64,000 nucleotides of DNA from the NCBI GenBank assembly GCA_018267095.1, contig JAFDZC010000018.1, forward strand, positions 310,001 to 374,000, in the 5' to 3' direction. Positions 55,325-63,754 of the stretch are shown piece by piece (within the stretch, counting starts at the first letter, position 1; each line of letters begins with the position of its first letter). Below the pieces are notes generated by a model. That model was not told the origin of the DNA. It saw only the letters and a list, made by a program, of their open reading frames with translations, and did no database searches. The DNA comes from Bacteroidota bacterium. Lineage in GTDB: Bacteria > Bacteroidota > Bacteroidia > Flavobacteriales > Flavobacteriaceae. A program made the position numbers and the translations under genes.

Positions 55325-57244
55325 TTAGTTTTCAGTGGCTTCTTCGGGTGAATCGGCTTGTTTTTCAGTAACCGTCGGTTTTTTCAGTAGCAAGGTATCG
55401 GTTTCTTTTCTTCCGGTATATTTGGCATATTCACCTTGCAGGCTTCCTTCGAGCATACGTTTTTCAAGATCGGTACGCGTGATTTTTTTCTTGACGTATT
55501 TTTCAATCATCAAACTCGCAATCGGTCCGGCCCATCGCGCGCCCCAATATCCGTTTTCAACCAAAACAGCCAAAGCAATTTTCGGATTGTCTTTCGGAGC
55601 AAACGCCACAAAAATCGAGTGGTCTTGTAGCTTTACTCGTTTTCCGTTGATTTTGGTGTAATTTTCAGCCGTTCCCGTTTTACCACAAATTTCAATGCCT
55701 TCAACTTGAAGGGCATGAGCGGTTCCCAAATTATAAACATCGAACAAACCGCTGACTACAGGTTCAAAATACTTGCGATCAATAGTGGTGACGTGTTTGG
55801 TTGTGAATTTTTTGTCAATCGGTTGGCCTTTGATGCTTTTGATGATGTGCGGCGTGTAATAATATCCTCGATTGGCCACAGCAGCCATCATATTAGCCAG
55901 TTGAATCGGAGTCATCAATACTTCACCTTGCCCTATTGCATTTGAGACAATAGCAGTGGCTTTCCAGCCTCCGTTGGGATAAATGCGTTTGTAGGTTTTT
56001 GATGTAGGTGCTTTCCCGCGGCGACCCGTTGGTAAATCATAACCCATGAATTCGCCTAAACCAAAGCTTTTTAAGTGTCTGCTCCAAACATCCACACCGT
56101 CTGCCGGTCGCAAATATTTGTTGATGGTCTTTAAGTAGACGGTTCCAAAATAAGCATTACACGACTCATAAATACCGCGGTGTAATTGCTGCGCGCCGCC
56201 ATGACAGTGACAACGCATAAATCGTCCGCGCGCATAACTAAAACCGTGGTTACAAAAAACTGTGGTTTGTTCGTCAATGACGCCTTCTTGCAAACCGATG
56301 AGCCCGGTGAGAATTTTAAAAGGCGAGCCTGGCGGGTATTCAGCCAACAAGCCTCTGTCATACAATGGTTTAGCGATTGAATCTCGGTAGAGCATGGTAT
56401 AATTTTTCGAACGTTGTCTTCCGACCAAAATTGCCGGGTCATACGAAGGAGCCGTTACCAAAGCCAGAATTTCTCCGGTTTTGGGTTCAATAGCCACAAT
56501 TCCACCGCGCTTATTGACCATTAATTCTTCGCCGTATTGTTGCAAGTCGGCATCAATGCTCAGGTGAATGTCTTTACCTTGCACTGAAATAGTGTCGTAT
56601 TTTCCTTCTTTATAAGGTCCGATTTCGCGGTTGAATTTGTCTTTGAGGATATACTTAACGCCTTTTACGCCGCGCAAAATGTTCTCGTAGCTTTCTTCAA
56701 CACCTTGCTTTCCGATCAAATCTCCACTGTTGTAGTACGGGTTTTTTTGAATGGTTCGCTCGTTCACTTGTGTGATAAAACCAAAAACATTCGCGCCAAA
56801 TTTTACTTGATAATCGCGCAAAGAACGTTTCTGGATGTAGAAACCTTCAAACTTTCTAATCTTTTCTTGAAAAGCGGCAAATTCTAATTTGTTGAGCTGC
56901 GGCAAAAAAACCGAAGGAAGTCGTGGGCTATACACTTTGGCTTTGTTCACGATTTTGATAAAATCAGCCTTGGTGATATTCAGCAATTTGCAAAACTCAA
57001 TCGTATCGAGGTTTTTGATGTCTTTGGGAATCACCATGATATCGTACGACGGCTGATTGGCTACGAGCAGCTTTCCGTTTCGGTCATAAATATAGCCGCG
57101 TTCAGGATAATCATACTGAATTTTAATGGCGTTGTTGTCGGATTTTAGCTTGAAAGAATCATCGATAATTTGCAAGTAAAAAAGTCTGAGCACCAGCAAT
57201 ATTGCTCCGATGATAATAACCGTTGGCAATAGAACTTTTCTCAT
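55325..57244 (-). CDS. mrdA: Penicillin-binding protein 2 (MrdA)
   Basis: The 639-residue class B transpeptidase has an N-terminal membrane helix, a pedestal/dimerisation domain (about 40-220) and a transpeptidase domain with the SPFK tetrad (Ser307), SCN triad and KTGT. A short Cys/His-rich stretch after the catalytic Ser (CNHGFSYARGRFMRCHCHGG) could hold zinc. It cross-links peptidoglycan during cell elongation with RodA. It overlaps mreD by 4 nt. Confidence 0.95.
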   Translation of the reverse strand: MRKVLLPTVIIIGAILLVLRLFYLQIIDDSFKLKSDNNAIKIQYDYPERGYIYDRNGKLLVANQPSYDIMVIPKDIKNLDTIEFCKLLNITKADFIKIVNKAKVYSPRLPSVFLPQLNKLEFAAFQEKIRKFEGFYIQKRSLRDYQVKFGANVFGFITQVNERTIQKNPYYNSGDLIGKQGVEESYENILRGVKGVKYILKDKFNREIGPYKEGKYDTISVQGKDIHLSIDADLQQYGEELMVNKRGGIVAIEPKTGEILALVTAPSYDPAILVGRQRSKNYTMLYRDSIAKPLYDRGLLAEYPPGSPFKILTGLIGLQEGVIDEQTTVFCNHGFSYARGRFMRCHCHGGAQQLHRGIYESCNAYFGTVYLKTINKYLRPADGVDVWSRHLKSFGLGEFMGYDLPTGRRGKAPTSKTYKRIYPNGGWKATAIVSNAIGQGEVLMTPIQLANMMAAVANRGYYYTPHIIKSIKGQPIDKKFTTKHVTTIDRKYFEPVVSGLFDVYNLGTAHALQVEGIEICGKTGTAENYTKINGKRVKLQDHSIFVAFAPKDNPKIALAVLVENGYWGARWAGPIASLMIEKYVKKKITRTDLEKRMLEGSLQGEYAKYTGRKETDTLLLKKPTVTEKQADSPEEATEN

Positions 57245-57747
57245 CGTCGGCTCGGCTTAATTAAGTAAATAATCAGGATACACATCAGCAAAGTAAAAAT
57301 AGTGCTGACAGTGGTTTTGAGGATGATCTCAAAAATAAAATTAAGCCTGAAAACCTCGAGCAAAAACAACACAAAGTGATGCAAGACAACCGCGATGAGC
57401 AAGAATGAAAAACGCTCCGGAGTCAGGGTATCGTTGAGTTTAACGGTTTGATATTCGTAACTCAAACCAAACGAGAATTTAAAAATATACGGTCGGTAAT
57501 ATGCCAAAATAATTGAAGCTGCTGCATGCACACCGCCCGAATTACAGAACATATCCAAAATAAGTCCGAGCATAAAACTTGAGAGTAAAAGCCCGATTTT
57601 ATTTCCGTTTACCGGATACAAAATAATGAACAATATATACGGATACGGATTGATATATCCCAGAAAATCCATATTGTTGAATATGAGAATCTGAGCCGCC
57701 AAAAGCAGAATAAAACGAGCGATATTGTACAATACAGCACTATTCAT
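57241..57747 (-). CDS. mreD: Rod-shape-determining protein MreD
   Basis: From the ATG at 57747 the protein is 168 residues with five or six hydrophobic helices, beginning MNSAVLYNIARFILLLAAQ and ending with basic residues. An ATG at 57810 in the same frame would add 21 charged residues read inside mreC, so I chose the internal start, which overlaps the mreC stop by 8 nt. It is a membrane scaffold of the elongasome between MreC and PBP2/RodA. Confidence 0.88.
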   Translation of the reverse strand: MNSAVLYNIARFILLLAAQILIFNNMDFLGYINPYPYILFIILYPVNGNKIGLLLSSFMLGLILDMFCNSGGVHAAASIILAYYRPYIFKFSFGLSYEYQTVKLNDTLTPERFSFLLIAVVLHHFVLFLLEVFRLNFIFEIILKTTVSTIFTLLMCILIIYLIKPSRR

Positions 57748-58564
57748 CTTCTTTGCGTTTTTCGAGCTCCTGAATTTCTTGACGGTCTTTGCTCTTAATG
57801 ATGTACACATGGCCTAAGTTGGTCATGTCGTTGAACAATTTCACATTGAGCGTGTAGTAGTTGGTTTCGTTGTCGATGTAGATTTTATCAATGGTTCCAA
57901 TGCCTATATTCTCCGGAAAAATAACCGATTGACCACCGGTTACAATCGTATCGCCTTTGCGCACCGAAGCCAAACGCGGCACATCAATGAGTTGAACAAA
58001 TCCGGTGTTTTTGCCATTCCAAATCAGTGAGCCAAAGTGATTTGATTTTTTGATTTTGGCGTTGATTTGCGATTTAACGTTCAAAATACTGATGACCGTG
58101 GCGTAGTTTTTTGAAGTTTTGTCAATAATACCCACAATTCCTGAACTGTTGACCACACCCATATCCGGCTTAACACCGGCGGCGCTTCCGCTGTTGAGCG
58201 TTAGGTAATTTTCATACACATTGTACGAGTTGTGGATGACTTTTGAAACGATGATGTCTTGTGGGCGAACGCCTTTGAGCGAATCCAATTTCGGGGCGAT
58301 GGTGCTGTCTTTAACCGTCAAAAGCAAACTTCTCAAGCGCGCATTTTCTTGAGCCAATTGCTCATTTTCGTTTTTGAGGTTGAAATATTCGCGGGTTGAA
58401 TTGATTTGTTCATAGACGCCCCCACTCAAGAAATTAGCAGAACTAATCACTTTGCTTCGGTGATATGAATGTGACTGAACCGTAAAAACCAACGATACCA
58501 CTAAAAGCAGCAAAAACAGCAATCGATAGCTGTTTTTAAAAATGAATACAAATATTTGCTGCAT
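57740..58564 (-). CDS. mreC: Rod-shape-determining protein MreC
   Basis: The 274-residue bitopic protein has a membrane helix (about 8-28), a coiled coil (about 58-85, LKNENEQLAQENARLRSLL) and the periplasmic double beta-barrel domain with VVNSSGIVGIIDKTS and VRKGDTIVTGGQSVIFPENI. It activates PBP2/RodA. It follows mreB by 70 nt and overlaps mreD. Confidence 0.94.
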   Translation of the reverse strand: MQQIFVFIFKNSYRLLFLLLLVVSLVFTVQSHSYHRSKVISSANFLSGGVYEQINSTREYFNLKNENEQLAQENARLRSLLLTVKDSTIAPKLDSLKGVRPQDIIVSKVIHNSYNVYENYLTLNSGSAAGVKPDMGVVNSSGIVGIIDKTSKNYATVISILNVKSQINAKIKKSNHFGSLIWNGKNTGFVQLIDVPRLASVRKGDTIVTGGQSVIFPENIGIGTIDKIYIDNETNYYTLNVKLFNDMTNLGHVYIIKSKDRQEIQELEKRKEDE

Positions 58565-58634
58565 CTTCTTTGGGTATTCTGGAGACTAGTTCGTTTAGGT
58601 CCGATTCTAAAATAAATCGATTCGTTGTGCGGGT

Positions 58635-59663
58635 TTATTTGATTAAAATACTTCTGAATTTCGGAATGTTTTTCAAAGCCATTCCGGTTCCACGTACTAC
58701 GGCTCTGAGCGGATCTTCAGCAATGAATACCGGTAAGTCCGTTTTTTGTGAAATACGTTTGTCGAGTCCACGCAACATGGATCCTCCACCGGCCAAGAAA
58801 ATCCCGGTGTTGTAAATATCTGCCGCCAATTCCGGTGGTGTTTGCGAAAGCGTTTCCATCACAGCATCTTCAATACGCTGAATTGATTTGTCTAATGCTT
58901 TGGCAATTTCGCGGTACGAAACATCTACTTGTTTTGGTTTACCGGTCAATAAGTCACGACCTTGAACCGACATTTCATCCGGTGGTGTTTCTAAATCTTC
59001 TAAAGCGGCACCCACGGTAATTTTGATTTTTTCTGCAGTACTTTCACCCACAAAAAGGTTGTGTTGGGTACGCATATAATACACGATATCGTTGGTAAAA
59101 ACGTCACCGGCAATTTTCACTGATTTGTCGCAAACAATTCCACCCAAAGCAATTACGGCAATCTCGGTAGTTCCACCTCCGATGTCGACAATCATGTTTC
59201 CTTTAGGTTGCATGATGTCAATGCCAATACCAATGGCTGCGGCCATCGGCTCGTGAATCAAATAGACTTCTTTTCCGTTTACGCGCTCACAAGATTCTTT
59301 TACTGCGCGCATCTCAACTTCGGTAATTCCAGACGGAATACACACCACCATACGCAGGGCAGGAGTGAACATTCTTTTTCTAAGCGCAGGAATACTTTTG
59401 ATAAACAGGCTGATCATCTTTTCAGAAGCGTCGAAGTCAGCAATAACCCCATCTTTGAGTGGGCGTATGGTTTTGATGTTTTCATGGGTTTTACCTTGCA
59501 TCATGTTGGCCTCTTTACCAACGGCGATGATTTTTCCAGAGATTCGGTCGCGCGCTACAATCGATGGACTGTCAATGACTACCTTGTCGTTGTGGATGAT
59601 TAAGGTGTTTGCGGTTCCAAGGTCAATCGCGATGTCCTCGGTCATGAAATCAAAAAATCCCAT
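58635..59663 (-). CDS. mreB: Actin-like cell-shape protein MreB
   Basis: The 342-residue actin homologue has AIDLGTANTLI (phosphate 1), IVDIGGGTTEIAVIALGGIV (phosphate 2) and GGGSMLRGLDKRI (adenosine motif). It forms membrane-bound filaments that orient the elongation machinery. It is the first gene of the shape operon, with a -7 box at 59707-59714 in the short spacer after purH. Confidence 0.97.
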   Translation of the reverse strand: MGFFDFMTEDIAIDLGTANTLIIHNDKVVIDSPSIVARDRISGKIIAVGKEANMMQGKTHENIKTIRPLKDGVIADFDASEKMISLFIKSIPALRKRMFTPALRMVVCIPSGITEVEMRAVKESCERVNGKEVYLIHEPMAAAIGIGIDIMQPKGNMIVDIGGGTTEIAVIALGGIVCDKSVKIAGDVFTNDIVYYMRTQHNLFVGESTAEKIKITVGAALEDLETPPDEMSVQGRDLLTGKPKQVDVSYREIAKALDKSIQRIEDAVMETLSQTPPELAADIYNTGIFLAGGGSMLRGLDKRISQKTDLPVFIAEDPLRAVVRGTGMALKNIPKFRSILIK

Positions 59664-59706
59664 ACTTCTTTTTAGGGTTATAGTGTTTATACAATTTTTT
59701 AACGCA

Positions 59707-59714
59707 CAAAGTTA
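59707..59714 (-). promoter_or_regulatory. -7 box of the mreB operon
   Basis: The minus strand reads TAACTTTG (TAnnTTTG), 43 nt before the mreB ATG. No clear -33 TTG; that position falls in the end of purH. Confidence 0.55.
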
Positions 59715-59720
59715 AACAAA

Positions 59721-61247
59721 TTAATGTTTAAAATGACGTGTTCCTGTAAATACCATGGCAACTTTATTTTGGTTGCAAAAATCAATGCTCAATTGGTCTT
59801 TAATCGAGCCTCCGGGCTGAATTACAGTGGTTATACCAGCCTTGTGAGCAATCTCTACACAGTCCGGAAACGGAAAGAATGCATCGCTGGCCATCGCGCT
59901 TCCGGTTAAGTCAAATCCAAAGCTGTGGGCTTTTTCGATGGCTTGTTTTAAAGCGTCCACACGTGAAGTTTGTCCGGTACCCGCAGCCAAGAGCGTCTGG
60001 TTTTTGGCCAAAACAATTGTGTTGGATTTGGTGTTTTTACAAATTTTTGAGGCAAACAGTAAGTCATTAATTTCAGCATCCGTAGGAACTGTATCAGTAA
60101 CGGTTTTGAGCTGTTCTTTATTGTCTGTCAAGTCATTTCGGTCTTGAACCAAATAACCGTTGAGCGCCGATCTGACTTGTCTTTGCGGCAAATCGATTTC
60201 TTTTAAAACGAGCAAAATTCTGTTTTTCTTTTCAGATAAAATTTCGATGGCGCTTGGGCTAAATTCCGGCGCAATGACCACTTCGCAAAACAAAGGATTG
60301 ATTTCAGCAGCAGTTGCCTCATCGATTGGTCGGTTGGCAATGAGCACCCCGCCAAAAGCCGAAGTCGGATCACAGGCCAAAGCCGCCAAGTAAGCTTCTC
60401 GAATGGTATTTCTGCTCGCCAATCCGCAAGCGTTGTTGTGTTTTAAGATGGCAAACGTAGGCGCATCGTTTTTGAATTCTAAAATCAAATTTACCGCTGC
60501 ATCTACATCGAGTAAATTGTTATACGACAATTCTTTTCCGTTTAGTTGGGTAAACATCGCGTCAAAATCGCCAAAGAAATAACCGCGTTGGTGTGGATTT
60601 TCGCCATAGCGCAACACTTTTCCGTCGGCTGAACTCAATTTAAAAATCTGTTCGTCGGTATTGAAATAATCAAAGATGGCCGTATCGTAATGCGATGAAA
60701 TATGAAAGGCTTTGCTCGCTAATTTTTTGCGTTGTTCGAGCGTGGTTGCTCCGTTTTGCGATTGAATTAAATCGAGTAAATAACTGTACTCATCCACCGA
60801 GGGAACAATCACCGTATCTTTAAAATTCTTGGCCGCGGCTCGAATGAGCGAGATGCCTCCAATGTCAATTTTCTCGATGATATCAGCTTCAGATGCGCCC
60901 GAAGCTACGGTTTTTTCAAACGGATATAAATCAACGATAACCAAATCAATTTGCGGAATGTCAAATTCTTGCATTTGCTGTACATCACCCGCGTGGTCTT
61001 GACGATTGAGAATGCCGCCGAAGATCTTTGGATGCAGCGTTTTCACACGTCCGCCCAAAATAGACGGATATGAGGTAACATCTTCTACTGCGACGACCGG
61101 GATGCCCAGATTTTTGATGAATTCTTCGGTTCCGCCGGTCGAATAGATAGTGACTTTGTGCTCGTGCAAAGCGCGAACGAGCTGCTCAAGCCCGTCTTTC
61201 GAATATACCGAAATCAGCGCCGAAGCGATTTTTTTTGTTGTGTTCAT
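59721..61247 (-). CDS. purH: Bifunctional AICAR transformylase / IMP cyclohydrolase PurH
   Basis: The 508-residue enzyme catalyses the last two steps of IMP synthesis. The N-terminal MGS-like cyclohydrolase domain (about 1-190) begins IASALISVYSKDGLEQLVRA and contains STGGTEEF and GGRVKTLHPKIFGGIL. The C-terminal transformylase domain contains KHNNACGLA, and SDAFFPFPDCVEIA near the end. The length is normal. It lies upstream of mreB on the same strand, with its own -7 box. Confidence 0.96.
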   Translation of the reverse strand: MNTTKKIASALISVYSKDGLEQLVRALHEHKVTIYSTGGTEEFIKNLGIPVVAVEDVTSYPSILGGRVKTLHPKIFGGILNRQDHAGDVQQMQEFDIPQIDLVIVDLYPFEKTVASGASEADIIEKIDIGGISLIRAAAKNFKDTVIVPSVDEYSYLLDLIQSQNGATTLEQRKKLASKAFHISSHYDTAIFDYFNTDEQIFKLSSADGKVLRYGENPHQRGYFFGDFDAMFTQLNGKELSYNNLLDVDAAVNLILEFKNDAPTFAILKHNNACGLASRNTIREAYLAALACDPTSAFGGVLIANRPIDEATAAEINPLFCEVVIAPEFSPSAIEILSEKKNRILLVLKEIDLPQRQVRSALNGYLVQDRNDLTDNKEQLKTVTDTVPTDAEINDLLFASKICKNTKSNTIVLAKNQTLLAAGTGQTSRVDALKQAIEKAHSFGFDLTGSAMASDAFFPFPDCVEIAHKAGITTVIQPGGSIKDQLSIDFCNQNKVAMVFTGTRHFKH

Positions 61248-61303
61248 GAGTGGTTGTTGTGTGTTTAAAGGTTTATTTCAGACCGAAGTCAAAAATCAAA
61301 GTG

Positions 61304-61311
61304 CAAAAGTA
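61304..61311 (-). promoter_or_regulatory. -7 box of purH
   Basis: The minus strand reads TACTTTTG, a perfect TAnnTTTG box, giving a leader of roughly 50 nt to the purH ATG. The -33 element is not clear. Confidence 0.55.
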
Positions 61312-61440
61312 AATTTTTACGCAAGAAAAACCATCCCAAGGCGTAACTTTATTTTGAATGTTTTGACCAATGCAGCGGCTTTATTTTTTCTAGGTTTTTG
61401 ACAAAATAATCCGCAATTTTACTCATCCAAAAACATAATT

Positions 61441-62700
61441 ATGGTTGTTTACTGGCGTTTGCTCGGAGAAAGTTTTGGTTTTGCACTCAATGCCTTGCGC
61501 ACCAACAAATTGCGTACCTTGTTGTCGCTTCTGGGCGTTACCGTTGGAATCTTCTCGATTATTGCCGTGCTCACCGCGGTTGATTCGCTCGATCGAAAAA
61601 TCAAAAAAGACCTCAGTACGCTTGATAAAAACACCATGTACTTGACAAGTGTTCCTTTTGGTCCTTCAGATATTCCGCAATGGAAAATCGAACAATTTCC
61701 AAAAGTGACTTACGACGAATATCAATACCTCAAAAAGGAAGAAATTGATGGTGTTGAGAACATGTCTTTTCAGTTTTTTACCAAAACAGAGCAGGTTCGA
61801 TTTGAATCCAAAACCATGAGCGATGTCAATATGGTGGCGGTGACCGATGAGTTTGACGACATTCAACGCATGGAGTTCGATGAAGGTCGTTTTTTTAATG
61901 AATCCGAATCAAATTCAGCCAGACCTGTAGTGGTTTTGGGGTATGAAATTGCGCAAGGCTTGTTTGACGGAGCCGAACCGATTGGAAAAACCGTACGCAT
62001 TTACGGGCAGCGCTTTCAAGTTATTGGCGTGACCCAAAAGAAAGGCGGATCAGGCATTGATGTAGGTGGAGGTGACGATACATCCGCTTTTTTTCCGTCC
62101 AATTTTTTGCGCAAACTCTATGGCGATAAAAATGATATGATGCTTCCGGTGATGGTGATTAAACCCGAAAAAGGATTTGATATTGACGAGCTCAAAGCAC
62201 AAATCGGCCATAAACTCAGAGATTATCGCGGCATCAAGACCGATAGCATTGACAATTTTTTTATCAATATTCTCTCCGGACTGACTGATTTTATCGATAA
62301 TATGGTTGCCCAACTCAACACCATTGGTTGGATCATCAGCGGATTTTCGTTGCTCGTGGGCGGTTTCGGAATCGCCAATATTATGTTTGTATCGGTCAAA
62401 GAACGCACGCATCTCATCGGCATTCAAAAATCACTCGGAGCCAAAAACAAATTTATTTTACTGCAATTTTTATTTGAATCCGTTATTCTGTCGGTCATTG
62501 GCGGTGTCGTTGGGCTGATTTTGGTATTCATCATCGCACAAGTACTCACCAATATGCTCGACTTTGAATTTGTCTTAGGCATAGGCAACGCACTGCTCGG
62601 CACCGGACTCTCGGCTTTAATTGGATTAATCTCAGGCGTGTTGCCCGCTATTTCGGCTTCGCGATTAGATCCGGTGGAGGCGATCAGGACGGGGATGTGA
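61441..62700 (+). CDS. MacB/FtsX-type ABC transporter permease
   Basis: The 419-residue protein has an N-terminal helix (about 20-42) after LRTNKLRTLLSLLGVTVGIF, a large periplasmic MacB_PCD domain (about 45-275) and three C-terminal helices with the FtsX motif GFGIANIMFVSVKERTHLIG. Such permeases work with a separate LolD/MacB-type ATPase in lipoprotein or peptide export or mechanotransmission; no ATPase is adjacent here. It is followed by a repeat element. Confidence 0.9.
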   Translation: MVVYWRLLGESFGFALNALRTNKLRTLLSLLGVTVGIFSIIAVLTAVDSLDRKIKKDLSTLDKNTMYLTSVPFGPSDIPQWKIEQFPKVTYDEYQYLKKEEIDGVENMSFQFFTKTEQVRFESKTMSDVNMVAVTDEFDDIQRMEFDEGRFFNESESNSARPVVVLGYEIAQGLFDGAEPIGKTVRIYGQRFQVIGVTQKKGGSGIDVGGGDDTSAFFPSNFLRKLYGDKNDMMLPVMVIKPEKGFDIDELKAQIGHKLRDYRGIKTDSIDNFFINILSGLTDFIDNMVAQLNTIGWIISGFSLLVGGFGIANIMFVSVKERTHLIGIQKSLGAKNKFILLQFLFESVILSVIGGVVGLILVFIIAQVLTNMLDFEFVLGIGNALLGTGLSALIGLISGVLPAISASRLDPVEAIRTGM

Positions 62701-62709
62701 TTTTTTAGA

Positions 62710-62785
62710 AGCTTCATCCCGCTGTACGCACTATCTTTTTTACGCAAGCTTCAAAAAGGATAGTCACTGCCATCGGGGCTAGGGG
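62710..62785 (+). repeat. Dispersed intergenic repeat, copy C
   Basis: The element runs from AGCTTCATCCCGCTG to CATCGGGGCTAGGGG. Its central arms CTATCTTTTTT (62731-62741) and AAAAAGGATAG (62753-62763) pair with one mismatch. The left flank TTTTTAGAAGCT is shared with copy B, with the same orientation. It lies between the converging permease and accD genes. Confidence 0.7.
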
Positions 62786-62814
62786 TTCTGTGTTTGCTTA
62801 AAAAAATTCAATCA

Positions 62815-62840
62815 TAAAAAAACCCGGCGTTCACCGGGTT
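62815..62840 (-). terminator. Terminator of accD
   Basis: AACCCGG (62821-62827) pairs with CCGGGTT (62834-62840); on the minus strand the stem is followed by a run of T residues (the plus-strand A-run just before 62821). It lies 5 nt after the accD stop. Confidence 0.85.
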
Positions 62841-62844
62841 CTCA

Positions 62845-63699
62845 TTATCTAATTTCGTTATTCTCAATCAAGTCAATGTACAAATTCACTTTGTCTTTGA
62901 GTTCTTTTCGGTTGACGATAAAATCCAAAAAACCGTGTTCGAGTACAAATTCTGAAGTTTGGAAACCTTCCGGCAAATCTTTTCCGGTGGTATCACGCAC
63001 TACGCGCGGTCCGGCAAACCCAATCAAAGCGCCCGGCTCAGCAATGTTGATGTCGCCCAACATGGCGTATGAAGCAGTGGTTCCTCCGGTGGTCGGATCG
63101 GTACAAAGCGAAATATACGGAATCTTCGCATCGGCCAATTGCGCCAATTTGGCTGAGGTTTTGGCCAATTGCATGAGTGAATAAGCCGCTTCCATCATAC
63201 GCGCACCGCCTGATTTTGAAATCATCAAAAATGGAACACGATGTTTGATTGAATAGTCGATTCCGCGGGCGATTTTTTCACCTACAACGGCACCCATCGA
63301 CCCACCAATAAAACCAAAATCCATACAGCAAACCACCAAGTCTTTACCTTTCGATTTACCCACGGCAGTTCGCACGGCGTCGTTGAGTTTGGTTTTGTCC
63401 ATGACTTCTTTAAGGCGATCTGAATATTTTTTGGTGTCAAAAAAGTTCAACGGATCTTTTGAAGTCATCTTGGCGTCGAGTTCTTTAAATTCGTTGTTGT
63501 CAAACAAAATCTGAAAATACTCGGCACTGCCAATGCGCACGTGAAAGTTATCCTCGGGACTGACCCACATATTGCGCTCGAGCTCGTCAGCATCAATAAT
63601 TTTTCCGGTCGGTGTTTTATACCACAAACCTTTAGGAACATCTTTTTTATCTTCGGTAGCGGTGGTAATCCCTTTTTCTGTTCTTTTAAACCAAGCCAT
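62845..63699 (-). CDS. accD: Acetyl-CoA carboxylase carboxyltransferase beta subunit, no zinc ribbon
   Basis: The 284-residue crotonase-fold subunit transfers carboxyl from biotin to acetyl-CoA in fatty acid synthesis. The core shows [40 protein letters not shown] and [17 protein letters not shown]. At the N-terminus, where E. coli AccD has a Cys4 zinc ribbon (CxxC...CxxC), this protein reads [19 protein letters not shown] and [10 protein letters not shown]: all four cysteines are replaced. It lies 55 nt after fbaA, possibly cotranscribed. Confidence 0.94.
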   Translation of the reverse strand: MAWFKRTEKGITTATEDKKDVPKGLWYKTPTGKIIDADELERNMWVSPEDNFHVRIGSAEYFQILFDNNEFKELDAKMTSKDPLNFFDTKKYSDRLKEVMDKTKLNDAVRTAVGKSKGKDLVVCCMDFGFIGGSMGAVVGEKIARGIDYSIKHRVPFLMISKSGGARMMEAAYSLMQLAKTSAKLAQLADAKIPYISLCTDPTTGGTTASYAMLGDINIAEPGALIGFAGPRVVRDTTGKDLPEGFQTSEFVLEHGFLDFIVNRKELKDKVNLYIDLIENNEIR

Positions 63700-63705
63700 A
63701 TTTAT

Positions 63706-63731
63706 GAGTTTAGAAGTTTAGAAGTTTAAAG
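63706..63731 (+). repeat. Short tandem repeat in the fbaA-accD spacer
   Basis: The 8-bp unit GTTTAGAA occurs at 63708-63715 and 63716-63723, with a partial third copy (GTTTAAAG). This is a possible slippage site in the accD leader. Confidence 0.6.
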
Positions 63732-63754
63732 TTGTTGCAACTAAAAACAGCTAA

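Noticed and set aside
57748-57810. Upstream ATG extending MreD by 21 residues
   Set aside because: The extension lies fully inside mreC, is strongly charged and unlike MreD N-termini; the ATG at 57747 gives the expected start.
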